Part shown: one piece after another, positions 10,011 through 20,200 of the stretch
Layout: the number at the start of each line of letters is the position of its first letter
Numbering within the stretch: position 1 is the stretch's first letter
Assembly: GCA_948470475.1 (NCBI GenBank)
Contig: OX419338.1
Span: 8,718,850 to 8,782,849, forward strand
DNA: 64,000 nt
Origin: Galaxea fascicularis
Lineage: Eukaryota; Cnidaria; Anthozoa; Scleractinia; Euphylliidae
Reading direction: 5' to 3'
Translations under genes and position numbers: made by a program
The notes under the pieces: model-generated
Told to the model about the DNA's origin: nothing
The model's database searches: none
What the model saw: only the letters and a program-made list of their open reading frames with translations

Positions 10011-10838
10011 CTATTTACATGGAGGGAGGATGCCCCGACTAACCGAGTTACATGCAACGAGCTACCCTGGGAGAGCCAACTCTTCATACGTTTCTTCAGA
10101 AAGAACATTGAAGTGATTACATGCTAGACCAGGAGCCCATCAGTAGGAGCGTACAACTGCCCTATATTCCTGCCACGGCGTTTTCACAGACCAATTTATT
10201 TTTAGATTGAATTTGCCACGAAAATGGAACTCCCGCAGGAGCCCCAATGACCAATCACAATGCTCCATCATTCCCATTCTCTCGTGCGAAACTTTTCCTC
10301 GAACCTCTTTTTTGTTTTAAAGTTTATCTGCGAAGCTGAGAAACTTTAGAACAAAAGAAATGTGATGATGATGCGCTATCACTTACGTATAAAGAAACTT
10401 CCCTTTCTGTGGGAAAAGATAGTCTAAAAATAAATCGGTCTGTAAAAATGCCGTAACATAGTGCTAGTGATGGGCTCCTGGTTAGATAGGGTACCCCACC
10501 TAGCTGGGGCACCCTTCTAGGCGGGCTATCTTTTGCCATGGCAACGGTTCGACCCCGGTTGTCTCGGCTCTCCGAGGTGAGAAGACCGCGAAAGTAGCGT
10601 GCTATTCCAAGACCGCTTTAACGTTTAATTAACTGTCTCAGGTGACTACGCTCGATTAATGGAGTGCAAAATAATAGTCCTAAATACTGAAAAGAGGCCG
10701 CTAGCGGGACGAGTGATCAACGTGTTGTGACTAAACGTTGCTTTTGTCCGCCATCCGTGTAAAGGCAGGCTATATGTCTTAACCCCCCTAGCCGGGTAGC
10801 CCAGTTTTGCGGGGCACCCTCCCTCCTTGTAAACAGGC
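10011..10838. mobile_element. TIR element (CCTGTTTACATGGAGG ends), interrupted by a nested insertion
   Basis: The left end TTTACATGGAGGGAGG and right end CCTCCTTGTAAACAGG are inverted repeats, with further matching sequence inside each end. 10011-10129 and 10488-10838 together align with 14703-15212, which also ends CCTCCATGTAAACAGG. The 351-bp block 10130-10480 is absent from that relative, so it is a later insertion. No coding sequence. Confidence 0.65.
10130..10480. mobile_element. 351-bp TIR element (CAGGAGCCCATCA.. ends) nested in the 10-kb element
   Basis: The ends CAGGAGCCCATCAGTAG and the reverse complement of CTAGTGATGGGCTCCTG match, and similarity continues inward for about 60 bases. 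Flanking heptamers GCTAGAC (10123-10129) and GTTAGAT (10481-10487) differ by two C/T changes. The related unoccupied site near 14759-14766 reads GCTAGAC once. This supports a 7-bp target duplication. Confidence 0.7.
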
Positions 10839-11101
10839 CTGATAAAGGCCCTGGCAAACGAGGATACATCGTTGCCGACACAAATGTTTCCCCGTTTGCC
10901 CGCGCGCGCAACATCTGTTGCGGACCAAATTTTGTGTCCACAACAACAGTTTCCCCGTTTGCGTAGCATGAAAACACAACATTCATTTTGTGACCCGCGC
11001 GCTTGCGAGCCCAAAAAACATCATGAGCAACAATGTGTCCGTAACAATGTGTCCTCGTTTGCCATGGCCTTAACCGAGTTAACCGGCTAACAGAGCTACC
11101 A

Positions 11102-14100
11102 GAGCTAACAGAGCTAACAGAGCTTTAAACCGTCAGCTAATTACCTAAGCTCGCCGATGAAGGTGTTTTCCTACTCATATGATGGCAACCCAGACGTGTT
11201 CCCGCTTGAGAAATTCGACCACGCGGTCTGTGATGTCCGCCATCTTGAATTATGTTATCATCGACCAAGTTGTAGTCGAAGCTATCGGGGGAAATTTGAA
11301 AAATCAACTCTAAACTATTACAGCAACAGCGATGCTAGTTTTCATCTCAATTATTTCAAGGTCTGCGGTGATGTACATCCGAATCCTGGACCCACGACTG
11401 CTAATAAATATCCAAAGCAAAGTACGGATTCGACCAAATCGAGGAAAGCACCTGTATGGAAGTGTCCTTGTGCTCTGTGTTTAAAACCTGTTCGTGCCAA
11501 TCAGAAGGGTATCCTTTGTGACACTTGTAATAGATGGCATCATATGAATTGTTTAAATATGGATCCTAAACTGTACATGGCTCTTAGCTCTTCAGATGAG
11601 GAATGGTACTGCAATGACTGCACGAATCCGTTTAATTTTACGGACTCTTTCTTCGAAGCCTCGTGTGGCCCTGATGACTTTGATGTTTCTGCCAACGAAG
11701 AAAGTCGGACCTCCACAGCGAACAGTTGCGACTCACTTCCTAAGTGTTTGGTGTTAAATGCAAGAAGTTTGCGCAACAAAGTTCTTGATTTGCACGCTCT
11801 GCTTTTAGTGGACATTTACGTTGTTGTCGCTATCACTGAGACTTGGCTTGACAGTAACTTTGGTGATCATGAGCTTTTGATGGATGGTTTTAATATCTTT
11901 CGCAAAGACAGGCACATTCAACGTGGTGGCGGGGTGTTGCTTGCAGTCAGAAATCACCTACCTTGCTCCCGTCGATTTGACTTGGAAGTTGAAGCTGAAA
12001 TGCTGGCCCTTGAAATCTGCCTGACCCATAAGATCCGTGTTGTTGTTGCAGTCTTCTATAGATCTCCTAATTCTGACGCAGACAGTTTTTTGTTTCAGTT
12101 TAGACAATTCCTGGATAAATATTCCAGAACTGGCTTATCAAATCTTATTGTCACAGGTGACTTCAATTTCCCAAATATCGACTGGTATACTGGAAGTCCA
12201 TTTAGATCTGACCCTAATACGGAGGAGTTCTGCAACATCCTGGGTGATTTCTTCTTGATTCAGAAAAACATGTCTGCTACTCGTGGTTTAGGTATCACTG
12301 AGGGAAACATTCTGGATTTAGTCTTGACTAATAACGAATTCCTTGTTAGGGATGTATCCGTTCATCCGAATGCTTTTGATTCTGATCACTTTCCTCTCGC
12401 CTTCACACTTGTTGCTAAATCCAATAGACCAAAGAATGTGCAGAGGAAAGTGTACTGCTATAAGAAAGCGGATTTCATTGGCTTGCGGGAGACTCTACGT
12501 CACATACCCTGGGAATCAGTCATTTCTGAGTGCCCTTTTGAGGACTGCCTGACTAGGCTTCAGGACATACTGTTTTCTTCTATCAATCAATTTATACCTC
12601 AGGTTACACTTCGCCGTCGATCAAGACCTCCTTGGATAAGTAATGAGATAATGAAATTGATTAGGAAGAAGAAAAAATTTTGGAAGCGAATGAAGGCTGG
12701 TGGACCACCTGACTTGTATTTGAAATTCAAGGAATTGAGGAAAGTTACGAAGAAGCGTATCCATTTGAGCTATATTCAGTATTTAAAAAATCTATCTACG
12801 AAGCTGAAGACGGATCCTAAACTTTTCTGGTCATTCCATTCAATGAAGTCGAGACGAAAAAGAATTCCAGAAACTGTTTATTACAACGAAACGCATTCTA
12901 CTAATCCAGCAACAAAGGTGGAACTGTTTAACCAATTTTTTCGTACTGTTTATTCCGCCCCAACTTCCGAGAAAACATTTCCCACTGATGTTGTTAATCC
13001 GAATTTGTTGTTGAGCTTAAAGACCACTGCAAGCGAAGTAAAAAGAATCCTACAGAATCTTGACGTCACCAAGGCAACTGGTGCTGACAACATCCCAGCG
13101 CGTATTCTTAAAGTCTGCTCTGAAGAATTATCGAAACCCCTAGCCCTTTTGTTTAATAGATCCTTTTCTTTAGGAAGAGTTCCTGTACAGTGGAAACTCG
13201 CCAACATTTCACCAGTTCATAAAGCAAATGAAAAGGACCTTGTGGATAACTACAGATCTATCTCTCTTTTGTCCATTCCAGGAAAATGTCAAGAGCGTAT
13301 AGTGTACTCAGCAATTTATTCCCATGTCTCAGCTTACCTGTCAGATTGGCAGCATGGTTTCGTCAAAGGAAGATCAACTGCTACTCAACTAATTTTGACT
13401 CATCATCAGTGGGCAAGAGCACTTGATGAGGGACATCAAGTTGATGTGGTTTTCCTCGATTTTTCGAAGGCCTTCGACCGTGTTCCCCATCTGGCCTTAC
13501 TGCACAAGCTTAATAATTTCGGTATTTCAGGGGAACTGTTGAACTGGTGTCAAGACTACCTTAGTAATCGAAGACAAAGAGTAGTCATTGATGGTTATTC
13601 ATCTTCTTTAACAGATATCACCTCTGGTGTACCGCAGGGATCTATTCTTGGGCCACTATTTTTTGTTTTGTTTATTAATGATTTACCTGATGTAGTTTGT
13701 TCTGAAAGCACAATGGCTTTGTACGCTGATCACAGCAAGATGTTTAGAGTAATAAACTGTGATGACGATCAGACGCTTTTCCAAAACGATTTGGATAAGC
13801 TCTACCATTGGAGCCAACGCAACCTGATGGATTTCAACTCCATTAAATGTAAGATCATGAGGATTACTAAAAAACAAGTGCCTTTTACCAACATGGTACA
13901 ATTGAGTGATACCGTTCTCGAGGAGGTCAAGGAATTTAAAGATTTAGGAATATTGACTAACAACGGTTTATCCTGGAACTCTCATATTGATATGATCACC
14001 GCCAAGGCAAATAGAATGTTAGGCTTAATTAAAAGAACGACTATGGATCTCAAGGATGAATCTACTCTAAAGACCTTGTACTGCTCCCTTGTGAGATCGA

Positions 14101-14702
14101 ACCTGGAATACTGCTCAGTCGTCTGGAGTCCGTTCACCAAGAGAAACGTAAACAAGCTCGAGAGAATTCAGCGTAGAGCAACTAGGTTCATTTTAAAGTC
14201 GAATGAACCATACGATGTCCGTCTACGTAAACTCAAGCTATTAACTCTTGAGCAAAGACGTTTTGTTGACGATGTTACCTTTTTGTTTAAGACTCTCAAT
14301 GGCCATTTAGATGTTGATTTTTCTCAATTCTTAGATTTTTATAGCCAAAAGGACCGTTATTTATTGAGGCATTTCGATAAAAATCAAATCGTTAAAAAAG
14401 AAATATGCCAGGACAAACGTACTCAAAAACAGTTACTTTTATAGGATTGTGGATGAATGGAACAGTTTGCCCATTGAAGTCCGTTCGGCATGCAATGTTG
14501 ACAAGTTTAAAGCTAGTGTTATGAAATTTGTAACAAAATTGTAAATATTATTTGAGCTTTTAGTGAGTTTAATGTAATTTTTATGATATATATGAGGTGA
14601 TTTGTTTTTATATGGGGTCACGAGACTCTTTTACAAATTATCCTTATGGCTATTTTTTTCCTCTCTTTCTTTTGTAAATACGCCATTAAATTGTAATAAA
14701 TA
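11102..14702 (+). mobile_element. Nearly full-length non-LTR retrotransposon (CR1/L2-like LINE)
   Basis: The element contains the 1095-residue ORF described separately and a short AT-rich 3' UTR ending near TAATAAATA. The flanks (GCTACC before 11101, CTCTGGGAGAGCC from 14703) together resemble the uninterrupted GCTACCCTGGGAGAGCC at about 10060-10077, so the LINE probably inserted into a TIR element of that family. The 5' boundary is uncertain: three AGAGCTAAC units lie at about 11100-11125. Confidence 0.75.
11157..14444 (+). CDS. LINE ORF2: PHD finger, AP endonuclease and reverse transcriptase
   Basis: 1095 residues. Order: N-terminal leader ending in the 2A-like GDVHPNPGP (71-79). A PHD-type zinc finger follows at about 103-155, with Cys103, Cys105, Cys108, Cys121, Cys124, His128/129, Cys132, Cys152 and Cys155. 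An APE-type endonuclease follows at about 197-418 (LNARS, ETW, YRSP, GDFN, SDHFP), then a reverse transcriptase at about 640-930 (FLDFSKAFD with Asp768, GVPQGSILGPLFF, YADH 856-859). The proteins nick target DNA and copy the element RNA. The second catalytic Asp of YADD is His859 here, so this copy is probably RT-dead. The frame ends early at 14444. In the next frame the normal C-terminus (NSYFYRIVDEWNSLP) continues to a TAA at 14542-14544, and the A-run at 14394-14399 is the likely indel site. It belongs to the CR1/L2/Jockey side of LINEs; the exact clade is not resolved. Confidence 0.9.
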   Translation: MKVFSYSYDGNPDVFPLEKFDHAVCDVRHLELCYHRPSCSRSYRGKFEKSTLNYYSNSDASFHLNYFKVCGDVHPNPGPTTANKYPKQSTDSTKSRKAPVWKCPCALCLKPVRANQKGILCDTCNRWHHMNCLNMDPKLYMALSSSDEEWYCNDCTNPFNFTDSFFEASCGPDDFDVSANEESRTSTANSCDSLPKCLVLNARSLRNKVLDLHALLLVDIYVVVAITETWLDSNFGDHELLMDGFNIFRKDRHIQRGGGVLLAVRNHLPCSRRFDLEVEAEMLALEICLTHKIRVVVAVFYRSPNSDADSFLFQFRQFLDKYSRTGLSNLIVTGDFNFPNIDWYTGSPFRSDPNTEEFCNILGDFFLIQKNMSATRGLGITEGNILDLVLTNNEFLVRDVSVHPNAFDSDHFPLAFTLVAKSNRPKNVQRKVYCYKKADFIGLRETLRHIPWESVISECPFEDCLTRLQDILFSSINQFIPQVTLRRRSRPPWISNEIMKLIRKKKKFWKRMKAGGPPDLYLKFKELRKVTKKRIHLSYIQYLKNLSTKLKTDPKLFWSFHSMKSRRKRIPETVYYNETHSTNPATKVELFNQFFRTVYSAPTSEKTFPTDVVNPNLLLSLKTTASEVKRILQNLDVTKATGADNIPARILKVCSEELSKPLALLFNRSFSLGRVPVQWKLANISPVHKANEKDLVDNYRSISLLSIPGKCQERIVYSAIYSHVSAYLSDWQHGFVKGRSTATQLILTHHQWARALDEGHQVDVVFLDFSKAFDRVPHLALLHKLNNFGISGELLNWCQDYLSNRRQRVVIDGYSSSLTDITSGVPQGSILGPLFFVLFINDLPDVVCSESTMALYADHSKMFRVINCDDDQTLFQNDLDKLYHWSQRNLMDFNSIKCKIMRITKKQVPFTNMVQLSDTVLEEVKEFKDLGILTNNGLSWNSHIDMITAKANRMLGLIKRTTMDLKDESTLKTLYCSLVRSNLEYCSVVWSPFTKRNVNKLERIQRRATRFILKSNEPYDVRLRKLKLLTLEQRRFVDDVTFLFKTLNGHLDVDFSQFLDFYSQKDRYLLRHFDKNQIVKKEICQDKRTQKQLLL

Positions 14703-15212
14703 CTCTGGGAGAGCCAACTTTCCATACGTTCCTACAGAAAACGCACTGAAGCGTTTACATGCTAGACAGGGTCACCCGCCTTCCCGGGGCACCCTGTCTA
14801 CTTGCGCGACGCACCCTTCTTGGAGAGCTATCTTTTTGCTATGTAAACGGTTCGTGCCGGGTTACCCGGCTAGCCGAGGTCAGAAGACCAGCTAAAGCAG
14901 CGTTGTATTCTAAGGCAGCTTTTAACTGCCTCCGGTGACTACGCTCAATTAGTAGAGTGTAAACAATGGCCTTAGACATTGAAAAGCGACCTCTATAGCG
15001 TAACAAGCGTTAAAAAAATTAAACTTGCCGCCAAAATGTTTCTTTTGTCCGCCATCTTGTTTGTTGTTCTCAGCAGCCGCTCAAAACATAACCGACTCAT
15101 TATCCCACTGGGGTGAGTTGCATGTAAAGGTGGGCGATGTTTTAACCCAGCTCTCCTAGCCGAGTAGCCCGGTTAGCCAGCGCACTTTGCCTCCATGTAA
15201 ACAGGGCCTAAG
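14703..15212. mobile_element. TIR element fragment related to the 10-kb element
   Basis: Begins CTCTGGGAGAGCCAAC and ends CCTCCATGTAAACAGG. Collinear with 10062-10129 plus 10488-10838. It is truncated on the left, where the LINE ends, so it is probably the right-hand part of the LINE's target. It carries the unoccupied version of the 7-bp site used by the nested 351-bp element. Confidence 0.65.
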
Positions 15213-15223
15213 GCAAAATAGTG

Positions 15224-15478
15224 TTTTACCACAATTGCTGGTAACCTCGAAATCTGATTGGCTCATTTGCCGTTGTCGGTAAGAGTCAAGACAACGCTGC
15301 TCGCGTCAACTTGTCACGCAATGCCTTTTTCATCTCTCGCACTCTGAAATAAACATTTCTTTGACGCCGATATTGTGGTAAAAACAAATCACAGTGGAAC
15401 ATTTTGACCACTGTGATGACGAGTATCGTTGTCGATAAGAGTACAGACAACGCTAAACCACATTCGATATGTTAATTT
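15224..15478. mobile_element. Fold-back element, copy 2
   Basis: A diverged relative of 6614-6964 (shared blocks TTTGACGCCGATATTGTGG, AACTTGTCACGCAATG and GTACAGACAACGCTAAACC). The long right-hand hairpin is mostly lost here, leaving a short GTGG/CCAC stem around 15391-15410. Confidence 0.65.
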
Positions 15479-15584
15479 TCGCCTTAGGCCCTGTTTCTAG
15501 TGTTTTTCTCAACTGCATTTAGTACATTCCGGTACCGTCCTCTGAAAAACGTGAGAGGTCAATTTTCCATCGCCTTTGTTAACC

Positions 15585-15790
15585 CTTTAAACTTTATGAG
15601 CGAACAGCATCAAAATTTCTCAATAATGTGACATCAACGCTTTATAAAACAGAGTGGTCATGCGGAGAATGAAGGACAGGATCACACACGATGAATTAAC
15701 AATTTCTCTCTATTACTTCTTTTCGAAATGTGTAGGGGTAACAGATGAGAATTCAAACTTTGATCTTAGGCTTTACAGGTGTCAGAAATA
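15585..15790. repeat. Dispersed intergenic repeat, copy 1
   Basis: Shares ordered blocks with 22578-22770: CATCAA..TTTCTC, GAATGGTCA-type followed by AAGGACAGGATCACA, then GAAATGTGTAGGGGTAACA and ATCTTAGG. It is diverged, with no TIR or ORF. It resembles a repeat I recall as common in coral intergenic DNA, which is memory and not proof. Confidence 0.5.
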
Positions 15791-17137
15791 GATTTCGTTA
15801 CTCGCACGTGATTTGTACTCTTGTCTAGTTATCCGATCGGAGCACGATGTCTTGATTGACATCTGATCTCGGACTTTTACTTCGCACATGTTGTTGTTAG
15901 ACTTGGAAGGAAAATCTGGAAGAAAGTTAGTAGGTAATCTGTTGAGAAAATCGGTTGGAAAATCTCTAAATCTGAACATCAAGAATTAAGTCTTGTGGAA
16001 GTCTAGTGGTATCTTTTTCCTCTCTAACAACAGGGTTAACTCAAACGTCGTTTCAAACGATTTAGTTCCGGGATGGTCACCTTTTACGATTTGAACGCGA
16101 TGGAATATACCGCTGTAATTTGTTACAATACCTTTGATAAAAATCTTTGAAGGACGTTTTCTTTGTGTTTGTGTTTGGACGCGGAAAACTCTGTATTTGA
16201 CTGGAATTCAGCCTGACGGTTAAACTGAAAATCGCCTCGAAGTTGCTATTGTATACCATGTTCGCAAGCAACTGAAGATTTTCCAGTTGCGTTTCTCTTC
16301 TCGTAAAGCAAACGAAAATCCGCATGATAGAGGAGACCGACACAAGTATAGCCTTAAAGAGGAAAATGGACGGATAAATTTAAAAGATAAGTATGAAGTC
16401 GGCAAGCCTTTATAAAAAGTTGTTCTTCCAGGTGGTGAAAATTAACGGCGACCATTTTGAAAATGGTATTGAGGAGAATTCATCGAGGGGAATCCTTAAA
16501 GATACGGGTGTGATTAGTGGCTTTTCGGTAGTGAGTATTCCACTCCCTGAAACGTAAATTTACTACCCTCACTCATCAAGGACGTCAAGATACTTTCAAA
16601 AGAAGGTTAGTACAACGCCTTTCAAAATTCTAAGTTTAATCATCTTTTGAGATTTATTATTCCGTTATATCGGAACACTACATCTTTCATTGTCCATGGA
16701 TCTTGGAAGAAAATTAGCAACGTTAAAAAAAGAACTGCGCTTCAACAAAATAACTATGACGGATTCTACTGTCAAACCAAGACACGAAACCGCAGCGTTC
16801 TCTTTTAACATTGGGATTTTCACCCTGAAACGTAATACAAAAGCGTTTTTGGCCATATATAATTCTTTTAGAATATGGCCTAGACATAAAGTTACTTTGA
16901 GCTTCCAAAGGGGATTAAAAAACAACAACAAGTAAAACGATTCGGTACTGAATATTTTTTTCTTAAAAAGGTCTAACTGAACAATTTGTTTTATCTGTGG
17001 GAAAAATCAGTCAGGTGAGAAAGTACTTATCATTAACTGGTTCAATTCAAAAGAGTCATTTAATTTGGACACTGGAAAACGGTACAGGTCTGCTTCTTTA
17101 CAATAACTTCAATTTTAACCATTTAATGTTTGACTTT
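15791..17137. other. 3' flank of the REPS-like gene; no other gene seen
   Basis: AT-rich. The part next to 17137 should be the 3' UTR of the minus-strand REPS-like gene. ATTAAA-type hexamers on the minus strand near 17124-17129 and 17059-17064, and AATAAT-type near 16650, are candidate poly(A) signals, none decisive. Open frames here have no recognisable motif. Confidence 0.4.
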
Positions 17138-17200
17138 CTATGTTGAAGGTGGCTTTAGCTTCTCCAACTTAACTTCTAGCGTCGCTCTTCTTTCCATTAT
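17138..17200 (-). CDS. REPS1: REPS-like gene, last coding exon
   Basis: Twenty residues ([20 protein letters not shown]) and TAG. Acceptor TTTGTTGTAG; phase 0 with the previous exon. It continues the coiled coil and ends with the short polar tail expected for the family. Confidence 0.82.
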   Translation of the reverse strand: MMERRATLEVKLEKLKPPST

Positions 17201-20200
17201 CTACAACAAAGAAGAAAAGAATGTGTTAGGATTCGGTAAGTTCACACTTGCGCGATGGGCAGAAACACAAGCAAAACTAAGGGGAAACCAACGTGTGACG
17301 GAAAAAATTGTGTAAAGAACGTAAAAAAGAGCAATTCGAAAATTGCGTTTGGCACAGCCAACTTTCAATACATGAACGAGGGGGGAGGAACAGAATAGGG
17401 AGGAGGGAGAAATGACCCAAAAAAAGTTGGGAGGGAGAAAAAGAAAAGTTGGGAGTAGGGAGAATTGAACTGGATGGACCTGGATGAGTAGGGAGGAGGG
17501 AGAAATTGGCTCAGAAAGTAGGGAGAAGGGAGATTTACTCCCCTGTTCCTCCCCCCTCATGAAATGTAAATATTGTGACCTAGGTTAAATAAAGCGTTTA
17601 GTATTAAAAGTCTGGCTAGATTCATTAGAGTAGAAAGAGTAAGATCAAGTGAAGGATGCTCCTCGCAGTTGTGAACGCAATTTATGCAATTGCGTAAAGA
17701 AGCCTGAAAAAATTCAGGATTTCAACGGGGTTTGAACCCGTGATCTCGCGATACCGGTGCGATGCTCTAACCAACTGAACTATGAAGCCACTGACGTTGG
17801 GAGCAGGTCAATTGTGGGTTCAAATGTTCCCGTGAAAGATATGAATGTGAATGATGTATATGAAATAAATCATATATGAACTGCGGAAATGAAATCATGT
17901 GAAGGATGATCCTCGCTGGGACACGAGGATCATCCCTCACTTGATTTCATTTCCGCAGCTCATATATGATTTATTTCACTATACATCATTCAAAGAAAGA
18001 GTAAGAATAGAACATGATATTTTATTATACTACCTCAGTTCCACTTACCGTTTTGAGCTCCTCTTGAAGCTCGCTATTAACTTTTGAAAGTGAAGAATTC
18101 TTTTCCTTTAAGTCTTGTATTCTCGAGTTTAACTTATCCTCCTTGGTTAAAGGCCTATAAAGTAAACATAAGGAAGCGTATGGTATTTGTAAGATGCAAT
18201 TCCATAGAATCACGTTTAGGGCCCCTTTGACAGATCTGGCTTGGTTCCTGAGATCTCGCCACACCACTAAATCCTTTTGTATAAAAGTCGATAGGTTTAT
18301 GTCAGAGGGCGGGCTGGCGCGGTTGCTGGGATTTATGTAACCGGTTTGGAAATTTTACCATATGACCACTTCAGCCCGGTTGTCCAAAACTGTCGCACTG
18401 ATACGGACCGTCCGTTGCAGTTGACGGATCGTACGGTCCGTGCGAATCGATAACTTTCCTTACGGTCTGTATGCTGAACTCATATGGAGCGTGCATCTCA
18501 GTAGTACATCACTTACGGTCCGTATGCTGAACTCATACGAAGCGTGCATCTCATTATTACATCAGTGAGTGTGTCGGTTCGTACGCTCCGTACGAACCGT
18601 ACGAATCGACAATCTTGTTTACGGTCCGTATGCTGAAATCATACGGAGCGTGCATCCCATTGTGAATGTGGAAAGACAACCTCAAATCGATAAACGCATG
18701 CAAGGAAACAAGGAATCTTGAAATGTGGCTATACCTCGTTCTTTAAGCGTGAAAAGTCCCACTAATGAGATGCAATTCACGGACCGCATGCCACTCTATA
18801 CGGACCGACTGCCACGTTTACGCTACACCAAACAGTAGCCATGAAAATATTTTTAAGTCCAAGTAATGAGATGCAATTCACGGACCGTACGCCAGTCTAT
18901 ACGGACCGACTGCCAAGTTTACGCTCGGTACAGCGCGGGCATATTGGACAACCCTCCGGTTACCGGGAGGTTTTTTCAACAACACATGCCTTGTACGGTC
19001 GGATGTCATGATTTTACATTTTCGCGCTGCAACTCGTCTCCAGGATCTCAGCGTCTTTTGTCGCCTTGGTCACTAGGCTAATATGCGAGAAATGAACTCC
19101 CAAGACAAAATTCCTCCCGGTACTCGGACCACCGGGCTCATACAAAGTGGCCCCATTATAATAATAATAATTATTATTATTATTATTATCCTAACCTTGG
19201 GGCATTGTTCCGAGCCTCTCGATCGAAATTACGACCGACCGTCTATCTTTTAAAGTGACAGTAAAGGAAGAACGCACCTCACAACAACCTTTGGAGGTTC
19301 CGTTTTAAGTTTTCTATCTTTTTCTCCATCCTTATCTAATCTTCTGCCCTGTTTCAGTGTAGGGGGACTCAGAGGTTTCTGGAAATGAAGGAGTATGATT
19401 AAATTTTACAATTTGAACGTGTAAATGATGAGCGGTTATGTAAAACCGAATGCTTTCATGGACAAAAACAAAACAGCCCGAGTGAAGCTATAGGTTACTT
19501 TTTCATGGTCTAAGTATGGGTTTATTCTCTATACAAGACGCACAAAGGACAAAGTAACAAAATGAGGTAAAGGCATTTCCAGAAACTATTCACAACCAGC
19601 ATAAGCGACATTGTTCGCCCTTAAAATAAAATGATTGAGGATTTACGCTGTCAGAAGGAATACACTAACAAAGCCACCGATTGAGGAATCGATACAATTC
19701 AGATATCTAAACGAGGTGGAAGAAACCAAGATTGCAGATTATGTAATATTATCACCACGAACATTGCCTAACGGCTGTTGGGATTAAGCAAAGAGAAATT
19801 CCCAGTGCACAATGCCAATTCTACTTCTCTTATAAGACGAATACTGTCAATACCAGGAAGCACAAGAATGTGTAGCGACGGAAATTTGTTTTGGTTTTGA
19901 GATTTTCAACTCCCTTTTTTCGGATCACAGTTATGACTTTTGAGGTAAAGAAAACTAACGGTGAATTGAATATTCTAAATCAGAAGCAGCTCGAAAACGA
20001 ATACAAATTCATCGTGAAGTACTACCTACCAACTTGGGGACTGGTCTGGGTAGCGCTTCCTGTCTACCCGGTGTCGTACTTGCTGCAGAGAACAATACAA
20101 TACGCAGTTATCGTTAATTGATTTTTCTGCAACCCCACCCTACCCCATCTCCACATCCAAAAGAGCCAAGTTCTACAATACCATACCACACCATACCATA

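Noticed and set aside
14439..14621. Minus-strand open frame over the LINE 3' end
   Set aside because: Antisense of the LINE C-terminus and 3' UTR.
18952..18976. Bacterial-type terminator (CCTCCGG..CCGGGAGG followed by TTTTTT)
   Set aside because: Rho-independent terminators have no role in animal pol II transcription; it is a chance hairpin beside the ACGGACCG array.
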